Virus record (IMG/VR): IMGVR_UViG_3300023442_000025
Span: 1-25,182 of that record
Strand: one strand, 5' to 3'
From: a virus
DNA length: 25,182 nucleotides
The position numbers were made by a program, and so were the translations under genes. Below the pieces are notes generated by a model that saw nothing but the letters and a program-made list of their open reading frames with translations, was not told the origin of the DNA and did no database searches. Of the stretch, positions 8,324-14,040 are shown piece by piece; the stretch's first letter is position 1, and every line of letters begins with the position of its first letter.

Positions 8324-8704
8324 GCCCTTAAACTTCGGCAGAACGCATGGGTTATCACAGGCTTTATCTAAACACTCAGCAAATGCTTTTGCTGCCTGTT
8401 CATAATTATCGCCAAGTCTTTCGCTGTTAAATTCTACCACTGTAAAGCCAATAGAAATTTTTATTGAGGAAAACCCGTTTGATGTTCTTGTTCGTGTGGC
8501 TTCGATATGTAAATCCATACCTGCTTTGTCCGTAAAAACATCTTCGGATTTAACCGCAATTGTCCTATGTAAAAAATCTTCCACTTTTTTCTCCCTATTC
8601 TCGCATAACAAATCATTAGAATCGGACGCACTTACCGCGGTGCATTTACACAACACAATCGGTTCTTTACATTTGTAGCAAAATTTAGTATCTGCTAAAT
8701 CCAT
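8318..8704 (-). CDS. Hypothetical protein with N-terminal Cys-rich motif
   Basis: A 128-residue protein opening with CYKCKEPIVLCKC, a compact CxxC...CxC zinc-binding motif at about residues 9-21. A mixed alpha/beta body follows (DLHIEATRTRT, SIKISIGFTVVEF) and then a helix with further cysteines near the end. The TAA stop lies inside the GTTATGC box of the 84-bp spacer repeat. Composition is AT-richer than the replication genes. The family and function are not recognised. Confidence 0.6.
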   Translation of the reverse strand: MDLADTKFCYKCKEPIVLCKCTAVSASDSNDLLCENREKKVEDFLHRTIAVKSEDVFTDKAGMDLHIEATRTRTSNGFSSIKISIGFTVVEFNSERLGDNYEQAAKAFAECLDKACDNPCVLPKFKGA

Positions 8705-8725
8705 CGTGCGCCCATCAATTCAAAC

Positions 8726-8732
8726 GTTATAT
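8726..8732. repeat. Possible truncated attC right box
   Basis: GTTATAT preceded by TCAATTCAAAC resembles the right half of a typical attC site, and on the minus strand it supplies the TAA stop of 8727-9032. No matching left half is found within 90 bp, and the gap to the next gene is only about 22 bases. It could be a deletion-scarred site or chance. Confidence 0.3.
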
Positions 8733-9032
8733 TGCGCTACCGCTGTACGTTGCTTTTAAACCAGTACAGCCTTCAACCTTACACTGCACATCTATTCCGC
8801 CGTTCATAGGTACCGCGATTTTATAGGTTACATCATACCAGTATTGACGGTATGGTTGTTGCCATGTGTATCTATCTCGCTCAATGATAATTTGGGCACT
8901 AGGCACGAATTTAGTACCAAATAAATCATGTAACTGATCATGCAGCTCTTTTGCTTCATCTAACGTGAGATCAACCTGTTTACCGTCTTTTGTTTCGAGT
9001 GTGATCTTTGTAAGTTTCAGTTTTTTGCTCAT
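8727..9032 (-). CDS. Hypothetical phage protein (101 aa)
   Basis: A basic N-terminus (MSKKLKLTKITLETKDGKQV) leads into the helix LTLDEAKELHDQLHDLFG, a pattern I have seen in small unnamed phage proteins. A Tyr/Trp-rich beta segment follows (YTWQQPYRQYWYDVTYKI). No catalytic motif or membrane segment is visible. The stop TAA overlaps a GTTATAT box. It starts about 20 bases left of the attC-like site at 9056, so it looks like the cargo of one cassette. The function is unknown. Confidence 0.6.
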   Translation of the reverse strand: MSKKLKLTKITLETKDGKQVDLTLDEAKELHDQLHDLFGTKFVPSAQIIIERDRYTWQQPYRQYWYDVTYKIAVPMNGGIDVQCKVEGCTGLKATYSGSAI

Positions 9033-9055
9033 ATTTCTGCCATCAATAATGCGCC

Positions 9056-9141
9056 ATATAATAAGGCGTTCCGCAGAGCGGTTAAAATTTCGCGCCTTGT
9101 TTTAAGTTGGTTCAGCCACCCGCTGAACTGAATCGTTATGT
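9056..9141. repeat. attC-like site (degenerate)
   Basis: About 86 bp. The left end ATATAATAAGGCG is a weak RYYYAAC box and the right end is a clean GTTATGT box. The outer arms pair imperfectly: left GTTC...AG.GCGG against right CCCGCTGAAC. There is also an inner perfect hairpin of GTTCAGC with GCTGAAC and a CGCGCCTTGTT partner to AATAAGGCG. Layout and end boxes follow the attC plan but the left box is poor. It lies exactly between two genes, and the stop of 9136-9429 is in its right box. Confidence 0.5.
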
Positions 9142-9429
9142 GTCTAAAACTTCCCATTTAGAATATAAATTTCTTGTAGCTTTACCAAAACTACCATCCT
9201 TCTTCTCTATCCTTCCCGTAATCCAAGGCTTGCCTCTATGAGATCTCTCTGCTCTAACACTGTCTACTATCGCCTTCCTTCCGTCGCTTAAAACGACAAT
9301 TGCACCGATAAAAACGCCATAATCTTCCTTATGTTTTTTCAGCCAAAAATCTCTTATTTTCTGCTCAATATTGCTCAATACTTTTCTAGCTTCAAGTTCT
9401 TCTTTTTCTAAAATGTCTATATCTTTCAT
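9136..9429 (-). CDS. Hypothetical cassette protein (97 aa)
   Basis: The N-terminal half is a charged coiled coil (EKEELEARKVLSNIEQKI). The C-terminal half looks like a small beta barrel (YGVFIGAIVVLSDGRKAIV, KPWITGRIEKKDGSFG) and may be SH3-like. The TAA stop is inside the right box of the attC-like site at 9135-9141, and the ATG lies about 17 bases from the left box of the next attC. This one-gene-per-interval layout is typical of integron cassettes. The product is not recognised. Confidence 0.6.
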   Translation of the reverse strand: MKDIDILEKEELEARKVLSNIEQKIRDFWLKKHKEDYGVFIGAIVVLSDGRKAIVDSVRAERSHRGKPWITGRIEKKDGSFGKATRNLYSKWEVLDT

Positions 9430-9445
9430 ATTTCACCTCAAAAAC

Positions 9446-9505
9446 ACATAACAAGTGCATTAACTCGGACTCGCTAACGCTCGCCGGTTATGTTGGTCGT
9501 TATAT
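9446..9505. repeat. attC site (integron-type recombination site)
   Basis: A 60-bp imperfect palindrome. The left box is ACATAAC and the right box GTTATAT. Left arm CAT-T-AAC-T-CGG pairs with right arm CCGGTTATG, leaving two unpaired T residues on the left arm. This is the extrahelical-base pattern by which IntI recognises folded attC DNA. The AACAA following the left box is the classical top-strand orientation, so the site reads left to right while the flanking genes read right to left. Confidence 0.75.
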
Positions 9506-9760
9506 TCTAAAAACTGGCTGTATTCTTTCAATACATGTCGGGACGGCTTTTCCGTCACGCACATCATATGTCACCCTAAATACAGAATCCCTCACAAAAT
9601 TCCAAACGTCTTGTGGTATGCTTTCTTTTATTTCTTTATTAAAATCTGAATTTATCATGGTTAAATCATGACCATTAAATCCAAATATGTCGTTTATCCC
9701 ATCAAACCCTAAATATTCGCCGCTAACAGCATGAGAGTGTAAAAAACATTCGATATACAT
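9500..9760 (-). CDS. Hypothetical cassette protein (86 aa)
   Basis: The start ATG 9760 follows a strong TGGAGG site; codons further upstream to 9805 run into the neighbouring attC half-site and are unlikely. The 86 residues begin MYIECFLHSHAVSGEYLGFD and contain DVWNFVRDSVFRVTYDVRDG with no cysteine clusters or membrane helix. The TAA stop overlaps the right box of the attC at 9446-9505. There is no recognisable family. The flanking sites mark it as a gene-cassette cargo. Confidence 0.65.
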   Translation of the reverse strand: MYIECFLHSHAVSGEYLGFDGINDIFGFNGHDLTMINSDFNKEIKESIPQDVWNFVRDSVFRVTYDVRDGKAVPTCIERIQPVFRI

Positions 9761-9774
9761 TTTTAACCTCCAAA

Positions 9775-9815
9775 ATATAACAAACGAGTCAATGCGAATG
9801 CCCAATGCGCTGCCG
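9775..9815. repeat. attC left half-site (partial)
   Basis: ATATAAC followed by AAACGAGTCAATGCG closely resembles the left arm of other attC sites, including the one at 11177. No right arm with a GTTRRRY box is found within the next 100 bases; instead the 3' end of the broken ASCH-like gene occupies that space. It is interpreted as an attC lost in part by deletion or fusion. Confidence 0.45.
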
Positions 9816-10048
9816 CTTAAATTTCCAAATTCGACCCTTCAATCTGGCATGTTTACCATAGCCTTTCGAGATCACAACTTCGCGCCCAGGTTTGCAGGTT
9901 TCTTTATCCCAGCGTGGGCCATAAAGGCGTAGTTCTTCGTGCTTGCTGCAAACGCCTCAAAATATTCAGTTTTCAGCGGCATAAAAAGAGGTTTCATAAA
10001 TGACGCTTGGCTATTCTTACCGCCTGATACTGGTACCAGAACCTTCAT
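9789..10048 (-). pseudogene. Broken chimera: PP-loop remnant fused to frameshifted ASCH-like gene
   Basis: From ATG 10048 (AGGAG upstream), the first 17 codons read MKVLVPVSGGKNSQASF. This is the start of a PP-loop ATPase (PAPS-reductase-like), with Asn replacing the usual Asp of SGGKDS. They run straight into a second gene start at 9997, MKPLFMPLKTEYFEAFAA, the N-terminus of an ASCH-like phage protein. Near 9940-9946 the frame breaks: the annotated frame ends as nonsense at 9872. Another minus-strand frame continues as KHEELRLYGPRW, then CKPGREVVISKGYGKHARLK, to a TGA at 9789-9791. A small deletion in the segment that should read like AAGTKHEE would explain it. The 3' end is also short and abuts the attC half-site. 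An in-frame GTG leader begins at 10084. Confidence 0.65.
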
Positions 10049-10062
10049 TTCATCTCTCCTTT

Positions 10063-10146
10063 GGCATAGGGTTGTGAGGGGCACGATGACCTCCTAAATT
10101 CCTTTGGTACTTATACCCCAAAGTGGGGTATAGCCCGCTGTTAGGC
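10063..10146. repeat. 84-bp spacer repeat, copy 2
   Basis: The same length and plan as 8240-8323. It starts GGCATAGGGTTGTGA and has a perfect TATACCCC/GGGGTATA hairpin with a 5-base loop. It ends CCCGCTGTTAGGC, a good GTTRRRY box. On the minus strand it carries the stop of 10141-10473 and then AGGAGG with GTG 10084, opening a leader MPLTTLCQRRDE in frame with the following gene. It is probably a divergent or damaged attC site plus a 5' translation leader. Confidence 0.6.
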
Positions 10147-10473
10147 GCTACCAGTGGCCAGCCAATACCTAAAGTGAACACTGGTGATTTCCTCGCCACA
10201 TTCTCCATAGTCTCCAATGTAAACAGAGGTGTATTCTTGCATAGTATATTCTCCGCCTTTCCATCCAGTAAATGTTGCACCGAGTGCTGACTTAGCGTGT
10301 TCCAGCATATCTCCAATTCTGGCTTCTTTTTCTGGTGTGAAAGCTAGTTCATCATAGCTTCCGCGGTCGCTATGAGGTGTGCTGAACCCGTCTTTAACAA
10401 CGAGTTCTTGATCTTGCTTCTCAAGCCATTCAATCAATTTTCCAAGTGTCATATTACCCATCATTTTCTTCAC
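10141..10473 (-). CDS. Conserved phage hypothetical protein (110 aa)
   Basis: The start ATG 10473 follows GGGGAG. It contains MTLGKLIEWLEKQDQELVV, SDRGSYDELAF, GATFTGWKGGEYTM and VYIGDYGECGEEI. I recognise this order of motifs from an unnamed family widespread in tailed phages. It is small, soluble and acidic, with no catalytic signature. The TAA stop falls in the GTTAGGC end of the 84-bp spacer and the start is directly beside the attC at 10481-10552, giving a one-gene cassette. The function is unknown. Confidence 0.7.
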   Translation of the reverse strand: MKKMMGNMTLGKLIEWLEKQDQELVVKDGFSTPHSDRGSYDELAFTPEKEARIGDMLEHAKSALGATFTGWKGGEYTMQEYTSVYIGDYGECGEEITSVHFRYWLATGSA

Positions 10474-10480
10474 TCCCCGC

Positions 10481-10552
10481 GCCTAACAAGGCGCTCCAGT
10501 TTACGCTCAATACGCTGCGCTTCTTTCGCGCAACTGAGCTATGTCGTTAGCC
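10481..10552. repeat. attC site (integron-type recombination site)
   Basis: 72 bp, left box GCCTAAC and right box GTTAGCC. Left arm GCTC-C-AGTT pairs with right arm AACTGAGC, leaving one extrahelical C. The stem continues into GCG pairs around a variable loop (CTGCGC TTCTTT CGCGC). This is the best textbook-like attC in the window. The classical orientation is left to right. The right box supplies the stop codon of the next leftward gene. Confidence 0.8.
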
Positions 10553-10765
10553 TGCACTGACACCTCGTGCCTGCATCCTAGACCGTAGGGCGCGCTTGCT
10601 CAGGGCGATGTGCGCCATGATGCTGCACTCCACGTACTCTGGCACATTAAGCCTGCCGTTTTTCCAGCTCGACCAGTTCCCTTTATTAAATCCCATTAGG
10701 GCTGGGCATTTAGTGGAATTGAGGCCGAGCTTTTCCTCGGCCTCTTCGATCAAATTAACGCTCAC
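10547..10765 (-). CDS. Putative HTH-like phage protein
   Basis: About 72 residues from GTG 10765, which overlaps the upstream gene's stop. An ATG further upstream at 10798 is possible but lies deep inside the neighbour. LIEEAEEKLGLNSTKCPALM then GFNKGNWSSWKNGRLNVPEY reads like a helix-turn-helix of the kind found in small phage regulators (G...NWSSWKNGR...PEY). It ends in a basic helix (LSKRALRSRMQARG). Its TAA stop overlaps the attC right box. Regulatory function is a guess from the motif shape. Confidence 0.55.
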   Translation of the reverse strand: MSVNLIEEAEEKLGLNSTKCPALMGFNKGNWSSWKNGRLNVPEYVECSIMAHIALSKRALRSRMQARGVSAG

Positions 10766-11039
10766 AGTCAAACTCAATATCCACATGGTCATTAGCAACC
10801 ATATTGTTTACATCGGCTGAGTCAGCGCCTTTGGTTTTCGTTAGGTTTTCAATGTCACCCCAATCGCCGTTCATCGCATTTGTTACTGCCTCAATAAACT
10901 CGTTGTAATCGCAAACCACATCAATCCCTTCGTAGGTTTCGTCCAGATCCTCATTGGCGCACCATGAGTAATCTGAACCGCTGTAGTAACATTTGCAGTT
11001 ATTCAGGTGGCTGGTAGCTTTGATGAATTCGTTTAACAT
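10755..11039 (-). CDS. Hypothetical acidic cassette protein (94 aa)
   Basis: Begins MLNEFIKATSHLNNCKCYYS and is strongly acidic throughout (NEDLDETYEGIDVVCDYNEF). It has three cysteines but no clear metal motif. It is the first gene behind the strong promoter at 11093-11121 and is followed in overlap by the HTH-like gene; the two share one cassette interval between attC sites 10481 and 11177. It could be an anti-restriction-style DNA mimic by charge, but there is no family evidence. Confidence 0.55.
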   Translation of the reverse strand: MLNEFIKATSHLNNCKCYYSGSDYSWCANEDLDETYEGIDVVCDYNEFIEAVTNAMNGDWGDIENLTKTKGADSADVNNMVANDHVDIEFDCER

Positions 11040-11092
11040 TTTCTATCCTTTTTGTTTTATCGGTCTCGGCCAATTCCTCAACCGTTAAAGAT

Positions 11093-11121
11093 ATTATAGT
11101 TTTATATTAAAACTAATGCAA
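11093..11121 (-). promoter_or_regulatory. Sigma-70-type promoter, leftward, inside the cassette array
   Basis: On the minus strand, TTGCAT (11116-11121) and a perfect TATAAT (11093-11098) are separated by 17 bases. Transcription would start near 11086 and read leftward into 10755-11039 and the rest of the array. It lies in the 197-bp AT-rich gap 11040-11236, which otherwise holds only the attC site at its right end. Confidence 0.7.
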
Positions 11122-11176
11122 GGGCTTATTTCGCAATATTAAATCTTTTTTTGCCGCAGTTATCCGAGCAGGTGCA

Positions 11177-11242
11177 GGCTAACAAACGCATCAACACGGA
11201 CGGCGCAAAAAGACGCGTCTCCGGTTATGCTGGTCGTTATAA
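11177..11242. repeat. attC site (integron-type recombination site)
   Basis: 66 bp, left box GGCTAAC and right box GTTATAA. Left arm GCAT-C-AAC-A-CGGA pairs with right arm TCCGGTTATGC, leaving an extrahelical C and A. These are the same two base identities as in the top strand of aadA-type attC sites. The right box contains the stop codon of 11237-11533. It is the array's boundary with the replication operon. Confidence 0.8.
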
Positions 11243-11533
11243 ATCAATAAAATTTCTTGCTAATTCTTCAGCTCTTTCCAAACTAATTCCGGGTTCATTG
11301 TGAGAAACCATCCGCAATAGTTCAGAGATAGAGTCACATGGCAATTTCTCCTTGCTTAAGCTTCGCGCATCACACAATGCATCAAAACGTCCTTCAAAGT
11401 AACTTGCTAAGATAATAGCTTCTTCTTTGGTTTTATTTCTGTTTCGTAGTGCTATAGTATCCATTGCAGTATTTTGCCACATACGCCATTTTTGACTAGC
11501 TTCGCTGATCAAACTGGTTAATGATTTATTCAT
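11237..11533 (-). CDS. Hypothetical helical protein (98 aa)
   Basis: All-helical prediction (LTSLISEASQKWRMWQNTAM, KTKEEAIILASYFEGRFDAL, ISLERAEELARNFIDL). No membrane segment or cysteine motif is present. The ATG overlaps the upstream stop (ATGA), so it is translationally coupled to 11530-11955. Its own stop sits in the attC right box at 11236-11242. The family is not recognised. It is either the last gene of the replication-side operon or the first cassette gene. Confidence 0.6.
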   Translation of the reverse strand: MNKSLTSLISEASQKWRMWQNTAMDTIALRNRNKTKEEAIILASYFEGRFDALCDARSLSKEKLPCDSISELLRMVSHNEPGISLERAEELARNFIDL

Positions 11534-11955
11534 AGCTCACCATTCTCCTTGATGTAGTCAGATAGAAGGATGCAGTTGTTCCAAGATAAATATCCGTTAA
11601 CACCCTCAAAAACAACCGCTAGTCCATTGACATCTATGTGTGAAAACAACCTTGGGTATTTTACCTTTTTATCCCAAACCACCACCGGGTCATACTTTTT
11701 GATGTGGTCGTAGGGTTTGATGCGGATGATGTCTAGTCTGTGTGTACCTTTTTTGTTATGTAAATACCTCCCATTGGCGGAAATTGCTATGAGAAAATCT
11801 CCCTTATCACTGAGCACTATAGCTAATGCAGTGTTGGGGCTGTAGTCGGCAGCATTCATTGTCATAATCACAGCAGGCCATTGATCACTACCGTCAGGAT
11901 TCCCGCGGGTACGGAAAATACCTTCTTTGTACAAATCGTCTTTTGTGATTTTCAT
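11530..11955 (-). CDS. Hypothetical protein (141 aa)
   Basis: The start ATG 11955 overlaps the pentapeptide-gene stop (ATGA). Residues near the N-terminus (MKITKDDLYKEGIFRTRG) are followed by alternating beta strands (NTALAIVLSDKGDFLIAISA, FSHIDVNGLAVVFEG). There are no catalytic or metal motifs and no signal peptide. Composition is AT-rich like its neighbours. It is coupled at both ends to adjacent genes. The function is unknown. Confidence 0.6.
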   Translation of the reverse strand: MKITKDDLYKEGIFRTRGNPDGSDQWPAVIMTMNAADYSPNTALAIVLSDKGDFLIAISANGRYLHNKKGTHRLDIIRIKPYDHIKKYDPVVVWDKKVKYPRLFSHIDVNGLAVVFEGVNGYLSWNNCILLSDYIKENGEL

Positions 11956-12605
11956 TTTATGCTCTCCTGCGCTTTTACAGCTCCAATACCTGCAACGATT
12001 AGAGGCTTGTGGATTTTCCACCAGCTTAAGGCGCCCTTATCCATCGCAGCTATTTCTACGTCAGTAAATGAAAGCCACTCCTTGTGTGTATGGTATTTAC
12101 AGCCAATCCTGACATGCTCTTTTGATATGTACGCAGTCCATATTGGTAATGAAAGTACAACAAGTCCAGCATCATTCAAATTAGCCCTACTCAAATTAGC
12201 CCCAATCAAATTAGCCCTACTAAAATCAGCCCCACTCAAATCAGCCCCACTCAAATCAGCCCAAATCAAATTAGCCCCACTCAAATCAGCCCCACTCAAA
12301 TCAGCCCCACTCAAATCAGCCCCACTCAAATCAGCCCTACTCAAATCAGCCCCACTCAAATCAGCCCTACTCAAATCAGCCCTACTAAAATCAGCCCCAC
12401 TCAAATTAGCCCGGATCAAATCAGCCCCACTCAAATCAGCCTCGCTCAAATCAGCCCCACTCAAATCAGCCCTACTCAAATCAACTTTATTTTTTAAGGC
12501 CCATTCAACTGCAAGACGGATATTTGTAGCCTTAGTCCCACTATCTTTTATTCCTGCTGTAAATTGAACTTTGCCAGTAAATCTATTTTTGATTTCAAAT
12601 TTCAT
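11952..12605 (-). CDS. Pentapeptide-repeat protein
   Basis: This 217-aa protein has an N-terminal cap (MKFEIKNRFTGKVQFTA..., VEWALKNKV), about 20 uninterrupted A(D/N)LSx pentapeptides (residues ~42-145) and a C-terminal domain with HVRIGCKYHTHKEWLSF. Pentapeptides form a right-handed quadrilateral beta helix. Some family members (Qnr, MfpA) mimic DNA and bind gyrase. The same cap and tail occur, as I recall, in many phage pentapeptide proteins of unknown role. The repeat codons are nearly identical at DNA level, so copy number can change in frame. The function here is unproven. Confidence 0.85.
   Translation of the reverse strand: MKFEIKNRFTGKVQFTAGIKDSGTKATNIRLAVEWALKNKVDLSRADLSGADLSEADLSGADLIRANLSGADFSRADLSRADLSGADLSRADLSGADLSGADLSGADLSGANLIWADLSGADLSGADFSRANLIGANLSRANLNDAGLVVLSLPIWTAYISKEHVRIGCKYHTHKEWLSFTDVEIAAMDKGALSWWKIHKPLIVAGIGAVKAQESIK
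12172..12492. repeat. 15-bp tandem repeat in pentapeptide gene
   Basis: Roughly twenty 15-bp units of the form CTCAAATCAGCCCCA with small variants (CTACTCAAATTAG and similar). The unit is a multiple of three, so gain or loss keeps frame. It is coding, not a CRISPR array: there are no unique spacers. Confidence 0.85.
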
Positions 12606-12619
12606 AGCAAAAAGTTTCC

Positions 12620-12904
12620 TTATTGTGAGGTTTCATGTTCTTTAAGGTTTGGAAGGGCAAGCAAGTCGTTTATTTTCAGGTCGATGCTTCTTAGCCTAAC
12701 TTCTGCTTCAGACTGGATTTCTTTTTTAGCCCGCCTAAGAATCGCAATTTCTTTGTTGTTGACCTCTGCTATTGGCAGCATGGGGAACTCAACGTCCACG
12801 ATTTCACTCGTTCTAACATAGTCAGAATCTTCTTCCAGGCGTTTTGAATATTCCCTTGGATATTCAATATCAAGTCTAACGCTTCTGTATAGTGCAATTT
12901 TCAT
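12620..12904 (-). CDS. Hypothetical phage protein, coiled coil
   Basis: A 94-aa protein, MKIALYRSVRLDIEYPREY... then YVRTSEIVDVEFPML and a long helix (EIAILRRAKKEIQSEAEVRL). I have seen this layout, a short beta start with 'YVR.SE' and a C-terminal coiled coil, in small phage proteins near accessory genes. No enzymatic motif. The ATG overlaps the upstream TM protein's stop, indicating the same operon. Confidence 0.65.
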   Translation of the reverse strand: MKIALYRSVRLDIEYPREYSKRLEEDSDYVRTSEIVDVEFPMLPIAEVNNKEIAILRRAKKEIQSEAEVRLRSIDLKINDLLALPNLKEHETSQ

Positions 12905-13134
12905 AAGGTCTCTCCAATCATTGCCTGAGCAGCGTTCCAGCTACTTTCTCCACGTTCGTAATACTCTTGCATGACCTGCTCATCAAAACGGTGTTCAAGG
13001 GCCAAGTCATCGAGCCAGTGAAGTACCTCTCTGCGATATCCGGTAATTCCGTACATGTCCCACAAGTGGACGAAAAGCCAGGCGAACATCAGCGCAATCC
13101 ATCCAATCAGCAAATACAAAAGAAAGTCAGTCAT
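12901..13134 (-). CDS. Small single-TM protein
   Basis: 77 residues with one strongly hydrophobic N-terminal helix (FLLYLLIGWIALMFAWLFVH) followed by a soluble acidic helical tail (LDDLALEHRFDEQVMQEYYE). Likely an inner-membrane protein with a cytoplasmic or periplasmic tail. It overlaps the TSCPD gene stop by 8 bases. It may act as a superinfection-exclusion or accessory protein, but nothing in the sequence proves it. Confidence 0.6.
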   Translation of the reverse strand: MTDFLLYLLIGWIALMFAWLFVHLWDMYGITGYRREVLHWLDDLALEHRFDEQVMQEYYERGESSWNAAQAMIGETL

Positions 13135-13486
13135 CGTGGTTCTCCTTAATATGTTTTTCTAAAATCAACCCAAGGTGGTGGACAACGCTGTTGACCATTC
13201 TGCCTGTTCCGTCCGGTATTACATATGACCCGCCGGGATGGAAGGTGTTTTTCATATCCCTTATGATCTCCTCCACCGGCACACCTGCAGATAGCTGTCG
13301 GCTCCACGATGTCATTAGTGCCGTTACCCACTGGAACGATCTCATTTCCTTGCTGTTCAGGAAGAAGGACAACGGTTCTGGGCAACCAACAATAGTGAAG
13401 TATCCAGAGTGGTCGCTGACCCCGGGCGACTTAAACTTGTACGTGGTGCTCGGGCTCACGCCGTGGTGTAGTAGCTGGTCGTCCAC
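13127..13486 (-). CDS. TSCPD-domain protein (ribonucleotide reductase C-terminal-like)
   Basis: 119 residues; GTG 13486 follows a GAGGAGGAG site inside the upstream gene, while a GTG at 13459 would give a 4-base overlap without a ribosome site. The body matches the TSCPD domain appended to B12-dependent ribonucleotide reductases and found alone in phages: YFTIVGCPEPLSFFLNSKEM, WVTALMTSWSRQLSAG, then GSYVIPDGTGRMVNSVVHHL. It may assist nucleotide metabolism during replication. No reductase catalytic subunit lies in this window. Confidence 0.65.
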   Translation of the reverse strand: MDDQLLHHGVSPSTTYKFKSPGVSDHSGYFTIVGCPEPLSFFLNSKEMRSFQWVTALMTSWSRQLSAGVPVEEIIRDMKNTFHPGGSYVIPDGTGRMVNSVVHHLGLILEKHIKENHDD

Positions 13487-14040
13487 TGCGGCTCCTCCTC
13501 GGTACCAGATACTTCGTATTCCACCAACAGATCCAACATGGCCTCTACGATTTCCCTGTCGTTTTTAATCTTTTCCAGTGTCAAATTTATTTTGTCTTGC
13601 TTACTGTCCAGTACGCCAGACAGGATCTCGTCTTTGCCTTGCCGCTTTATACGACTACGATGGCGGGCCAAGGATTTCTGCGCCTTGGCTATCTTGCGCT
13701 CTACTGAAGCCATGCTGTCCTGTTGTTGTGAAATATGCGCCCGGCAATAGGCGACGATGTCTACAACGTCCGCGTCCACGGCCCCATCCATCATTATTGC
13801 CAGCGCCGATACTGCCGGGTTACCCTGATTGGCAGAGGCTCCGTCAACACGACCAGTCTTGTCATAGGTCTCCCGGGACTCCGTATTGGATAGAACGGTA
13901 TGCGCCATCTTCAGCGCCTTAAATTCCTCCTCCGTACCGCCTCTGTCAGGGTGTTTCTTCATAGCCGCCTTGCGGTAGGCTGCGTCTATCTGGTCTTTGG
14001 TGGCGTCTCGCGCCACACCCAGCTCGTCATAAAGGCTCAT
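13456..14040 (-). CDS. J-domain (DnaJ-like) protein
   Basis: A 194-aa protein with a canonical N-terminal J domain, YDELGVARDATKDQIDAAYR, the HPD motif at residues 30-32 and a final helix (EFKALKMAHTVLSNTESRE). The rest is coiled coil with basic patches. J domains stimulate Hsp70 (DnaK) ATPase. Phages could use this to recruit host DnaK to the replication complex. The gene overlaps the DNA polymerase stop by 4 bases (ATGA), supporting a replication link. No zinc-finger or client-binding domain of full DnaJ is present. Confidence 0.85.
   Translation of the reverse strand: MSLYDELGVARDATKDQIDAAYRKAAMKKHPDRGGTEEEFKALKMAHTVLSNTESRETYDKTGRVDGASANQGNPAVSALAIMMDGAVDADVVDIVAYCRAHISQQQDSMASVERKIAKAQKSLARHRSRIKRQGKDEILSGVLDSKQDKINLTLEKIKNDREIVEAMLDLLVEYEVSGTEEEPQWTTSYYTTA

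Noticed and set aside
10547-11039. Toxin-antitoxin pair (two overlapping small genes behind a promoter)
   Set aside because: Layout is suggestive, but neither protein shows a toxin motif and the HTH-like gene is second; evidence is too thin.
6941-11533. Integron integrase (IntI) or tyrosine recombinase
   Set aside because: No protein in the window has the tyrosine-recombinase RHRY pattern; the array lacks an integrase here.
12172-12492. Regular repeats suggesting a CRISPR array
   Set aside because: Units are 15 bp and directly adjacent with no spacers, and they encode pentapeptides in frame.
11881-12567. Plus-strand ORF rich in APLKSA repeats
   Set aside because: It is the antisense shadow of the pentapeptide-repeat gene; no ribosome site, and all neighbours are on the minus strand.
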